DNA of 5,209 bases, from positions 1 through 5,209 of the forward strand of contig WFOW01000246.1 of NCBI GenBank assembly GCA_015487895.1, read 5' to 3'. A model generated the notes under the pieces. That model searched no databases. It was not told the DNA's origin and saw only the letters and a program-made list of their open reading frames with translations. The position numbers and the translations under genes were made by a program. Of this stretch, positions 1 to 5,209 are shown piece by piece. Numbering within the stretch: the stretch's first letter is position 1; every line of letters starts with the position of its first letter. The DNA is from Gammaproteobacteria bacterium (lineage in GTDB: Bacteria > Pseudomonadota > Gammaproteobacteria > S144-34).

Positions 1-950
1 GCGCTGAGCACGGCGCGCAGGCGCTCCTGGCCGGCGATGCGGTCCAGCAGGATGCGCCGGAAGACGTCCGGGTCCTTGGTGTGGGTGATCTCGCCCGGCC
101 GCGGGAAGTGCAGGTCGTGCAGGCGCGAGAGCCAGAAGCGCAGGGCCGCCGCGCGCAGCATCACCGGCCAGGCCTCGCGCTCGGCGCCCCCGAGCGGCCG
201 CACGGCCTCGTAGGCGCCGACGAGCGCGCGCGTGCGCTCCGGCTCGAGCCGGCCGGCGTCGTCGCTGCACCAGTCGTTGACGGTGACGGCGACGTCGTAG
301 AGCAGCACGTCGTTGCAGGCGTAGTAGAAGTCGATGATGCCCGTCAGGCGCTCGCCGACGAAGAGCGCGTTGTCGCGGAAGAGGTCCGCGTGGACGACGC
401 CGCGCGGCAGCGCGTCGTGGCGGTGGCGCGCCTGGAAGGCGAGCTCGGCCTCGAGGAGCTCGCGGTCCTCGGCGGCGAGGTGCGGGCGCAGCCGCGCCGC
501 GGTCTCGCGCCACCAGCGCGGGCCGCGGTCGTTGGCGCGCTCGCGGGGGAAGCCGCGGCCTGCGACGTGCATGCGCGCCAGCGCCTCGCCGATGGCGCGG
601 CAGTGCCCCGCGCCCGGCGCGCGCACGCTGCGGCCCTCGAGGCGCTGCACCAGCGCGGCCGGCTTCCCCTTGAGGCGGCGCAGGTAGCGGCCGGCGCGGT
701 CGGCCACCGGGTGCGCGCAGGGGATGCCGTGCTCGGCGAGGAAGGCCATCAGCTCCAGGAAGTAGGGCAGGTCCCGCTCGGGCAGCCACTCGAACAGGGT
801 GAGCACATAGCGCCCGCGCTCGGTGTCGACGAAGTAGTTGGTGTTCTCGATGCCGTCCGGGATGCCCTCGTAGGCGACGAGCCCGCCCACGTCGTAGGCG
901 CGCAGGAAGTCCGCGAGCTCCCCGGGCTCGATGGCGGTGTAGACGGACAC
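1..950 (-). CDS. thrB: Homoserine kinase, ThrB (APH-fold type), C-terminus cut by window edge
   Basis: Phosphorylates L-homoserine with ATP to O-phosphohomoserine, the substrate of threonine synthase, in the cytoplasm. I translated the minus strand from a GTG at 950-948 and read 316 codons with no stop, running off the left edge. Visible motifs are those of the aminoglycoside-phosphotransferase-like kinases: GIENTNYFV near residues 33-41, the catalytic-loop signature VHADLFRDN (His187, Asp189, Asn194), the metal-binding Asp in IIDFYYACND (Asp207), then TVNDWC, and HTKDPDVFRRILL near the end. Pseudomonas ThrB is about 316 residues, so at most a few C-terminal residues are missing. The E. coli enzyme of the same name belongs to the unrelated GHMP family. 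The GTG is the only plausible start: an in-frame TGA lies at 983-981 with no ATG between. No clear Shine-Dalgarno precedes it, so translation may depend on the upstream DUF2782 gene 39 bp away. Confidence 0.95.
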   Translation of the reverse strand, partial: MSVYTAIEPGELADFLRAYDVGGLVAYEGIPDGIENTNYFVDTERGRYVLTLFEWLPERDLPYFLELMAFLAEHGIPCAHPVADRAGRYLRRLKGKPAALVQRLEGRSVRAPGAGHCRAIGEALARMHVAGRGFPRERANDRGPRWWRETAARLRPHLAAEDRELLEAELAFQARHRHDALPRGVVHADLFRDNALFVGERLTGIIDFYYACNDVLLYDVAVTVNDWCSDDAGRLEPERTRALVGAYEAVRPLGGAEREAWPVMLRAAALRFWLSRLHDLHFPRPGEITHTKDPDVFRRILLDRIAGQERLRAVLS

Positions 951-989
951 GGTCTCAGCGGGCGGCCGGCTGCGGGCGGCTCACGGCGT

Positions 990-1352
990 CTACCAGCGGA
1001 TGATGACCCAGTTCGGCACCTCCACGTCGGGGCCGAGCTCGTCGCGGCGCGTGTCCAGGTGGCCGTCGCCGTCGCTGTCGATCAGGTAGTAGGGCGGGCC
1101 CTTGCGGGGCGTCACCTTGACCATGTAGAGCCGGCCGTTGACGCGGTACTCCTCGATGCGGCCGCCCGCGTGCGGGCGGATGATGACCTGGCGCTCCAGC
1201 GCCTCGCTGTCGACACCCTCCTCCCCCGCGGCGGGGGCGGCCGCGGGCGGGGCCCCGGCCGGAGGGCCCGGCGGTGGCGGCACCTCCGCGGGGGGTGCGG
1301 CGGCGGCGCCGGCGGCCCACAGGGCGAGCAGGGCGGTGGCGGTGGTGCGCAC
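990..1352 (-). CDS. DUF2782 family small exported protein
   Basis: A 120-residue protein of unknown function. It starts at a GTG (1352-1350) preceded by AGGAG at a 5-base spacing and ends at TAG (992-990). Residues 1 to about 19 look like a signal peptide: one Arg, a hydrophobic Ala/Leu stretch, then GAAAAP with a likely cleavage after Ala19. Residues 20-45 are a Pro/Ala-rich linker, and the conserved part is about 50-120. That part has two features I associate with DUF2782: the segment KGPPYYLIDSDGDGHLD and the terminal VPNWVIIRW. The DSDGDGHLD stretch (92-100) has the DxDxDG spacing of an EF-hand-like calcium loop, but binding is untested. The protein is probably periplasmic or envelope-associated. 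It sits 23 bp after the LOG gene and 39 bp before thrB, so all three are probably co-transcribed. Adjacency to thrB and polA is familiar from Pseudomonas; the role is unknown. Confidence 0.85.
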   Translation of the reverse strand: MRTTATALLALWAAGAAAAPPAEVPPPPGPPAGAPPAAAPAAGEEGVDSEALERQVIIRPHAGGRIEEYRVNGRLYMVKVTPRKGPPYYLIDSDGDGHLDTRRDELGPDVEVPNWVIIRW

Positions 1353-1357
1353 GTGGT

Positions 1358-1362
1358 CTCCT
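1358..1362 (-). promoter_or_regulatory. Shine-Dalgarno for the DUF2782 gene
   Basis: The minus strand reads AGGAG followed by five bases and GTG (1352-1350). This fixes the GTG as the start and gives the predicted signal peptide right at the N-terminus. Confidence 0.7.
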
Positions 1363-1375
1363 GCGGGGCCGGCGC

Positions 1376-2113
1376 TCAGAGCTCGAGGAGGATCTCCTGC
1401 TCCTCGGCGGAGGGCTCGAAGCCCCGGTGCTCGTAGTGGCTGAAGATAGCTTCCACCACGTCCTCCGGTTTGTCCAGCACGACGAAGAGCTCGAGGTCCT
1501 TCTCGGAGATGGTGCCGGCCGGGACCAGCGTCTCGCGGAACCAGGCGATGAGGCCCTCCCAGAAGGGCCGGTGCACGAGGATGATGGGGATGCGGCGCGT
1601 CTTGCCCGTCTGCACCAGCGTGAGGATCTCGGCCAGCTCGTCGAGCGTGCCGAAGCCGCCCGGCAGCACCACGTAGGCCGAGGCGTACTTCACGAACATG
1701 ACCTTGCGCGAGAAGAAGTGGCGGAAGTGCAGCGAGATGTCCTGGTAGTCGTTGGGCGTCTGCTCGCTCGGGATGTCGATGTTGAGACCGATGCTCGGCG
1801 ACTTGCCCGCGTAGGCGCCCTTGTTGGCCGCCTCCATGATGCCGGGGCCGCCGCCGCTCACCACCGAGAAGCCCGCATCCGAGAGCAGCCGCGCGATGCG
1901 CTCGCCGAGCTCGTACCAGGGATGGCCCGGCGGGATGCGTGCGGAGCCGAAGATGCTCACCGAGGGCTTGATGCGCGCGAGCCGCTCGAAGCCCTCCACG
2001 AACTCGGCCATGATCTGGAAGATCTTCCACGACTCGCGCGTGAGCAGCGCGTCGTTGACCGGCAGCATGCTCGGGTGGCCGGCCTTGCCGTTCCTGCCGC
2101 GGGGCACGTCCAT
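1376..2113 (-). CDS. LOG-family (TIGR00730) nucleotide 5'-monophosphate phosphoribohydrolase
   Basis: A 245-residue Rossmann-like protein of the LOG family. Studied members cleave the N-glycosidic bond of nucleotide 5'-monophosphates (AMP or N6-modified AMP), giving free base and ribose 5-phosphate. Many were formerly misnamed lysine decarboxylases. Counting from the ATG at 2113, the signatures are SIFGSARI (about 53-60), SGGGPGIMEAANKGA (86-100), the Arg-Lys pair (136-137, Arg136 probably catalytic) and PGGFGTLDE (151-159, Glu159 probably catalytic). An N-terminal extension with WKIFQIMAEFVEGFERL precedes the core, as in the longer bacterial group, and there is no signal peptide. I chose the ATG rather than the in-frame GTG at 2122 because that GTG lies inside the Shine-Dalgarno AAGGAGG. 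It is the first gene of the minus-strand cluster, diverging from polA. True substrate (AMP, cytokinin nucleotides or others) cannot be read from sequence. It is shorter than E. coli PpnN, so I give no symbol. Confidence 0.9.
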   Translation of the reverse strand: MDVPRGRNGKAGHPSMLPVNDALLTRESWKIFQIMAEFVEGFERLARIKPSVSIFGSARIPPGHPWYELGERIARLLSDAGFSVVSGGGPGIMEAANKGAYAGKSPSIGLNIDIPSEQTPNDYQDISLHFRHFFSRKVMFVKYASAYVVLPGGFGTLDELAEILTLVQTGKTRRIPIILVHRPFWEGLIAWFRETLVPAGTISEKDLELFVVLDKPEDVVEAIFSHYEHRGFEPSAEEQEILLEL

Positions 2114-2121
2114 CGCACTCA

Positions 2122-2128
2122 CCTCCTT
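2122..2128 (-). promoter_or_regulatory. Strong Shine-Dalgarno deciding the LOG gene start
   Basis: The minus strand reads AAGGAGG at 2128-2122, eight bases before ATG (2113-2111). The alternative in-frame GTG (2122-2120) shares its first base with the last G of this site, so it cannot be the start served by it. The protein begins MDVPRGRNGK. Confidence 0.8.
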
Positions 2129-2164
2129 CGCCTGTCTGCGTCCGGCCCGGTCGCCGGGGTCCGC

Positions 2165-2170
2165 TATGCT
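2165..2170 (+). promoter_or_regulatory. Possible -10 element of the polA promoter in the divergent intergenic region
   Basis: TATGCT lies about 69 bases before the polA ATG, in the only AT-containing patch of an otherwise G/C stretch between the divergent genes (2114-2238). It matches TATAAT at four of six positions. No convincing -35 is seen 16-18 bases upstream. Read on the other strand, the shifted hexamer TAGCAT (2171-2166) also matches four of six and could serve the LOG-DUF2782-thrB cluster. I see no other site in this interval. Confidence 0.3.
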
Positions 2171-2238
2171 ACCCTGTGCCGGTGCCGCCCTGCCCCGCTA
2201 TCGGCCCCGCGGCGCGCGGCCTTGAGCCCCCCGGCCCC

Positions 2239-5001
2239 ATGACCGAGCGCAAGCCCCTGATTCTGGTGGACGGCTCCGGTTACCTCTACCGGGCCTACCA
2301 TGCCCTGCCGCCGCTGACCAACTCGCGCGGCGAGCCCACGGGCGCCGTCTACGGTGTGGCCAACATGCTGCGGCGCATGCTGCGCGAGCACGACCCGGAG
2401 CTCGTGGCCGTGGTCTTCGACGCCCCGGGCCGCACCTTCCGCGACGAGCTCTTCGAGCGCTACAAGGCCAACCGCCCGCCCATGCCCGACGATCTCGTCG
2501 CCCAGCTCGAGCCCCTGCGCGAGCTGGTCGGGGCCATGGGGCTGCCGCGTCTCGAGGTGCCGGGGGTGGAGGCCGACGACGTCATCGGCACGCTGGCGCG
2601 GCGCGCCGCCGCACGCGGCCTGCCGGTCGTGATCGCCACCGGCGACAAGGACATGGCCCAGCTCGTCGACGGCCGCATCGTGCTCGAGGACACCATGCGC
2701 GGGCGCGTCACGGACCGCGCCGCGGTGGAGGCGCGCTTCGGCGTGCCGCCCGAGCGCATCGTCGACTGGCTCGCGCTCGTCGGCGACAGCTCCGACAACA
2801 TCCCGGGGGTGCCGCGGGTGGGGCCCAAGACCGCGGCCAGGTGGCTGCGCCAGTACGGCTCGCTCGATGCGCTCGTGCGCCACGCCGACGAGATCCCGGG
2901 CAAGGCCGGCGAGAGCCTGCGCGCGCACCTCGACCAGCTCGAGCTCTCGCGCGAGCTCGCCCGCATCCGCACCGACCTCGAGCTCGACGTCGACCCCGAA
3001 TCCCTGCGCCGCCGCCCGCCCGACACCGCGCGTCTGCGCGAGCTGCTGCGGCGGCTCGAGTTCACGAGCTGGCTCAAGGAGCTGCCGCGCGAGGAGGCGG
3101 CCGCACCCGGCCGCGCCCCGGAAGGCGGCGGCTCGCCCGGGGAAGGCGCCGGCGATCCGCCCGCGCCGGCGGAGGGGCCGGCGGCCGGCGCGGCAGCGGA
3201 CTACGAGCTGGTCCTCGACGAGGCCGCGCTCGAGCGCTGGCTGGAGCGCCTGCGCGCCGCGCCGCTCTTCGCCCTCGACACCGAGACCACGAGCCTGGAC
3301 TACATGGAGGCCGAGATCGTGGGGCTCGCCTTCGCGGTGGCGCCGGGCGAGGCCGTCTACGTGCCGCTCGCGCACGCCTACGAGGGCGCGCCGGCGCAGC
3401 TCGGCCGCGAGGCCGTGCTCGAGCGCCTGCGGCCGCTGCTGGAGGACCCCGGCCGCCCCAAGCTCGGCCACAACCTCAAGTACGACATGAGCGTGCTCGC
3501 CAACCACGGCATCGAGCTCGCGGGCCTGGCCTACGACACCATGCTCGAGTCCTACGTGCTGAACAGCACGGCGAGCCGCCACGACCTCGACTCGCTCGCG
3601 CTCAGGCACCTCGGCCACCGCAACATCGCCTACCACGAGGTCGCGGGCGAAGGCGCGGAGCAGGTCGCCTTCGGCCAGGTGCCCCTCGAGCGCGCCGGCC
3701 CCTACGCGGCCGAGGACGCCGACATCGCGCTCCGGCTGCACGGGCGCCTGTGGCCCGAGCTCGCCGCCCAGCCGGGGCCGCGGCGCGTGTTCGAGGAGAT
3801 CGAGATGCCGCTGGTGCCGGTGCTCTCGCGCATGGAGCGCACCGGCGTGCTGGTCGACGTCGAGCGCCTGCGCGAGCAGAGCCGCGCCCTCGCCGAACGC
3901 CTGCGCGAGCTCGAGCGCGAGGCGCACCGCCTCGCCGGCGGGCCCTTCAACCTCGCCTCGCCGAAGCAGATCCAGGAGATCCTGTTCGGCAGGCTCGGGC
4001 TGCCGGTGCTGGCGCGCACGCCCAAGGGCCAGCCCTCCACGGCGGAATCCGTGCTCGCCGAGCTCGCCGCCGAGTACGAGCTGCCGCGCGTGATCCTAGA
4101 GCACCGCCAGCTCGCCAAGCTCAAGTCCACCTACACCGACCGCCTGCCGGAGCAGGTCAACCCCCGCACCGGGCGCGTGCACACCTCCTATCATCAGGCG
4201 GTGGCGGCCACCGGGCGGCTCTCCTCCTCCGACCCCAACCTGCAGAACATCCCGGTGCGCACCGAGGAGGGCCGGCGCATCCGCCGCGCCTTCGTCGCGC
4301 CCCCGGGCTGGAAGCTGCTCGCCGCCGACTACTCGCAGATCGAGCTGCGCATCATGGCGCACCTGTCGGGCGACGAGGGCCTGCTCGCCGCCTTCGCCGA
4401 GGGGCGCGACATCCACGCCGCCACCGCCGCCGAGGTCTTCGGCGCCGGGCCCGGGGGCGTGACGGCCGAGCAGCGCCGCGCCGCCAAGGCCATCAACTTC
4501 GGCCTCATCTACGGCATGTCGGCCTTCGGGCTCGCGCGCCAGCTCGGCATCGGGCGCGAGGAGGCGCAGGGCTACGTGGACCGCTACTTCGCGCGCTACC
4601 CGAAGGTGCGCGCCTTCATGGAGGCGATGCGCGAGCAGGCGCGCGAGCGCGGCTACGTCGAGACCATCTTCGGCCGCCGCCTCTACGTGCCCGAGATCCG
4701 CTCGCGCAACGCCCAGCGCCGCCAGTACGCCGAGCGCACCGCCATCAACGCCCCCATGCAGGGCTCGGCGGCCGACATCATCAAGCGCGCCATGATCCGC
4801 CTCGACGCCTGGATCCGCGCCTCCGGCGCGCCCGTGCGCATGATCATGCAGGTGCACGACGAGCTGGTCTTCGAGGTCGAGGCGGGCTTCGTCGAGGAGG
4901 CGCGCGCGCGCGTGCGCGAGCTCATGGAAGGCGTCGCCGAGCTGCGCGTGCCGCTGGTGGTCGAGACCGGCGTCGGCGACAGCTGGGACGAGGCCCACTG
5001 A
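2239..5001 (+). CDS. polA: DNA polymerase I with 5'-nuclease, proofreading exonuclease and polymerase domains
   Basis: Fills gaps in excision repair and removes and replaces RNA primers of Okazaki fragments. It is 920 residues long (E. coli: 928). The 5'-nuclease domain (about 1-280) carries Asp11, Asp61, Glu111, Asp113, Asp114, Asp136, Asp138, Asp183 and Asp186, including FRDELFERYKANRPPMPDDL. A Gly/Pro/Ala-rich linker (about 283-320) follows. The 3'-5' exonuclease (about 322-515) keeps Asp347 and Glu349 (LDTET), Asp416 (HNLKYD), Tyr489 and Asp493 (YAAEDAD), so proofreading should be active. The polymerase has motif A DYSQIELRI (Asp697), motif B RRAAKAINFGLIYG (Arg746, Lys750, Phe754, Tyr758) and motif C QVHDELVFE (Asp874, Glu875). 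From the exonuclease onward the catalytic residues are offset by exactly 8 from E. coli. I chose ATG 2239, because starting at the in-frame GTG 2176 would add 21 residues of non-conserved Pro/Ala-rich sequence. No good Shine-Dalgarno precedes the ATG. It is divergent from the LOG gene. Confidence 0.98.
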   Translation: MTERKPLILVDGSGYLYRAYHALPPLTNSRGEPTGAVYGVANMLRRMLREHDPELVAVVFDAPGRTFRDELFERYKANRPPMPDDLVAQLEPLRELVGAMGLPRLEVPGVEADDVIGTLARRAAARGLPVVIATGDKDMAQLVDGRIVLEDTMRGRVTDRAAVEARFGVPPERIVDWLALVGDSSDNIPGVPRVGPKTAARWLRQYGSLDALVRHADEIPGKAGESLRAHLDQLELSRELARIRTDLELDVDPESLRRRPPDTARLRELLRRLEFTSWLKELPREEAAAPGRAPEGGGSPGEGAGDPPAPAEGPAAGAAADYELVLDEAALERWLERLRAAPLFALDTETTSLDYMEAEIVGLAFAVAPGEAVYVPLAHAYEGAPAQLGREAVLERLRPLLEDPGRPKLGHNLKYDMSVLANHGIELAGLAYDTMLESYVLNSTASRHDLDSLALRHLGHRNIAYHEVAGEGAEQVAFGQVPLERAGPYAAEDADIALRLHGRLWPELAAQPGPRRVFEEIEMPLVPVLSRMERTGVLVDVERLREQSRALAERLRELEREAHRLAGGPFNLASPKQIQEILFGRLGLPVLARTPKGQPSTAESVLAELAAEYELPRVILEHRQLAKLKSTYTDRLPEQVNPRTGRVHTSYHQAVAATGRLSSSDPNLQNIPVRTEEGRRIRRAFVAPPGWKLLAADYSQIELRIMAHLSGDEGLLAAFAEGRDIHAATAAEVFGAGPGGVTAEQRRAAKAINFGLIYGMSAFGLARQLGIGREEAQGYVDRYFARYPKVRAFMEAMREQARERGYVETIFGRRLYVPEIRSRNAQRRQYAERTAINAPMQGSAADIIKRAMIRLDAWIRASGAPVRMIMQVHDELVFEVEAGFVEEARARVRELMEGVAELRVPLVVETGVGDSWDEAH

Positions 5002-5018
5002 AGCGCCCCACCGCGGCA

Positions 5019-5072
5019 CCCGGGCGTATCCCGCACGGGACGTGCGGGATTGGCCGGTGCACGGCGCCCGGG
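5019..5072. repeat. Nested inverted repeat just after polA
   Basis: The outer arms are CCCGGGCG (5019-5026) and CGCCCGGG (5065-5072), a perfect 8-bp match. Inside them ATCCCGCAC (5028-5036) and GTGCGGGAT (5042-5050) form a perfect 9-bp stem around the loop GGGAC. One base separates the two stems on the left and 14 bases on the right. It could be a polA 3'-end structure, a protein-binding site or a copy of a dispersed repeat; one window cannot decide. Confidence 0.6.
5028..5050 (+). terminator. Hairpin that may end or protect the polA transcript
   Basis: A perfect 9-bp G/C-rich stem with a five-base loop begins 26 bases after the polA stop codon. Only two T residues follow the stem base (one is within it), so it is not a classical intrinsic terminator with a U tract. 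It may block 3' exonucleases or work together with Rho. Confidence 0.3.
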
Positions 5073-5098
5073 AACTCCGGACGCGCGCGGCGGTCATA
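5072..5098 (+). promoter_or_regulatory. Sigma-E/AlgU-like promoter downstream of polA
   Basis: GAACTC (5072-5077), a 16-base spacer and TCATA (5094-5098). The known consensus for RpoE/AlgU sigma factors is GAACTT, 16-17 bases, then TCnnA. The -35 matches five of six, the spacing is canonical and the -10 fits TCnnA. The -35 is preceded by G, giving GGAACT as in strong RpoE sites. A start near 5104-5105 would begin the RNA exactly at the first stem-loop. Short motifs like this can occur by chance; the location and the structures that follow raise the likelihood. Confidence 0.4.
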
Positions 5099-5103
5099 GA
5101 AGG

Positions 5104-5209
5104 CGAACGTCGCGCGTGTGACGTTCCCCGCTTCCCTCCCTGAGCGGGTGCCGTCCGGTCCCCCCTGCCGGACGGCGGTGTTCGCCCCGGCGCCACTCCC
5201 CCCGAGAGC
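5104..5209 (+). ncRNA. Candidate structured small RNA at the Spot 42/ErsA locus; 3' end not resolved
   Basis: Three perfect stem-loops are packed end to end. SL1 is GAACGTC/GACGTTC (5105-5111 with 5120-5126). SL2 is CCCGCT/AGCGGG (5127-5132 with 5143-5148), loop TCCCTCCCTG. SL3 is GCCGTCCGG/CCGGACGGC (5150-5158 with 5168-5176), loop TCCCCCCTG. The two C-rich loops are near copies and complementary to Shine-Dalgarno sequences, a common seed type in base-pairing small RNAs. A sigma-E-like promoter lies directly upstream. In E. coli the sRNA Spot 42 and in Pseudomonas the AlgU-dependent sRNA ErsA are encoded just downstream of polA, so position and predicted promoter fit. No U-rich terminator is seen before the window ends, and I could not align the sequence to either RNA from memory. 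Alternatives are a bidirectional terminator region or the 3' UTR of a convergent gene. Confidence 0.33.

Noticed and set aside
1201..1320. G/C-rich repetitive-looking stretch
   Set aside because: It encodes the Pro/Ala-rich linker and signal peptide of the DUF2782 protein; the simple pattern reflects GCC and CCC-type codons rather than a DNA repeat.
81..1436. A 451-codon plus-strand frame over thrB and DUF2782
   Set aside because: It is antisense to two recognisable genes, is repetitive in Val, Ala, Arg and Gly, and has no domain.
990..2030. A 346-codon minus-strand frame joining part of the LOG region to DUF2782, suggesting a fusion
   Set aside because: Upstream of 1352 it is out of frame with the LOG protein and has no homology-like features. 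DUF2782 has its own Shine-Dalgarno and signal peptide at 1352.
2176..2238. In-frame GTG extension of polA by 21 residues
   Set aside because: The added segment is Pro/Ala-rich and unlike any PolI N-terminus. The ATG at 2239 puts the conserved LILVDGSGYLYRAYHA at the usual distance from the start.
2164..3927. A 587-codon minus-strand open frame opposite polA, and another at 4096-5196
   Set aside because: They are mirror frames of GC-rich polA codons. The translations are rich in Arg, Ala, Gly, Val, His and Leu with no recognisable domain, and polA is unquestionably the real gene here.
2841..5099. A 752-codon plus-strand frame overlapping polA
   Set aside because: It is an out-of-frame shadow composed largely of Arg, Ala, Pro and Gly with no motif. 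It runs past the polA stop only because stop codons are rare at this GC content.
5089..5104. A -10-like TATGAC on the minus strand at 5098-5093
   Set aside because: It would drive transcription into the 3' end of polA, has no suitable -35 and overlaps the better plus-strand sigma-E-like site.
1..5209. tRNA, rRNA, CRISPR array, insertion sequence or attachment site
   Set aside because: No direct-repeat array, transposase motif, terminal repeats or tRNA-like sequence was found on either strand.

Overview
The window comes from a very GC-rich bacterium. Nearly all codon third positions are G or C, and the gene set points to a gammaproteobacterium. DNA polymerase I matches the Escherichia coli enzyme with a constant residue offset through both C-terminal domains. 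Homoserine kinase is the Pseudomonas-type (APH-fold) ThrB, followed by a DUF2782 protein next to polA, a neighbourhood I know from Pseudomonas and related Gammaproteobacteria. Genus cannot be fixed from the sequence; a high-GC purple-sulfur or Ectothiorhodospira-like lineage is only a guess.

Layout: the left 2.1 kb is a tightly spaced minus-strand cluster, read right to left. It holds a LOG-family nucleotide 5'-monophosphate phosphoribohydrolase (1376-2113), a small exported DUF2782 protein (990-1352, 23 bp downstream) and thrB (from 950 to beyond the left edge, 39 bp further on, only the extreme C-terminus missing). A divergent intergenic region of 125 bp (2114-2238) separates this cluster from polA (2239-5001, plus strand). 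polA encodes a complete 920-residue DNA polymerase I with 5'-nuclease, proofreading 3'-5' exonuclease and polymerase domains, and the catalytic residues I could check are intact.

The last 208 bp after polA (5002-5209) have no convincing gene but are dense in structure. First comes a nested inverted repeat (5019-5072). Next is a good match to a sigma-E/AlgU-type promoter (5072-5098). Three back-to-back perfect stem-loops follow (5105-5176), two of them with nearly identical C-rich loops. The position immediately 3' of polA is where Spot 42 lies in E. coli and where AlgU-dependent ErsA lies in Pseudomonas. I therefore propose an envelope-stress small RNA here; this is the most interesting item in the window and remains a prediction.

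Functionally the genes are housekeeping: threonine biosynthesis (thrB), nucleotide turnover (LOG), an envelope protein of unknown role (DUF2782) and DNA repair/replication (polA). Apart from the compact minus-strand arrangement I see no evidence that they form one pathway. No mobile elements, CRISPR arrays, tRNAs or rRNAs are visible.
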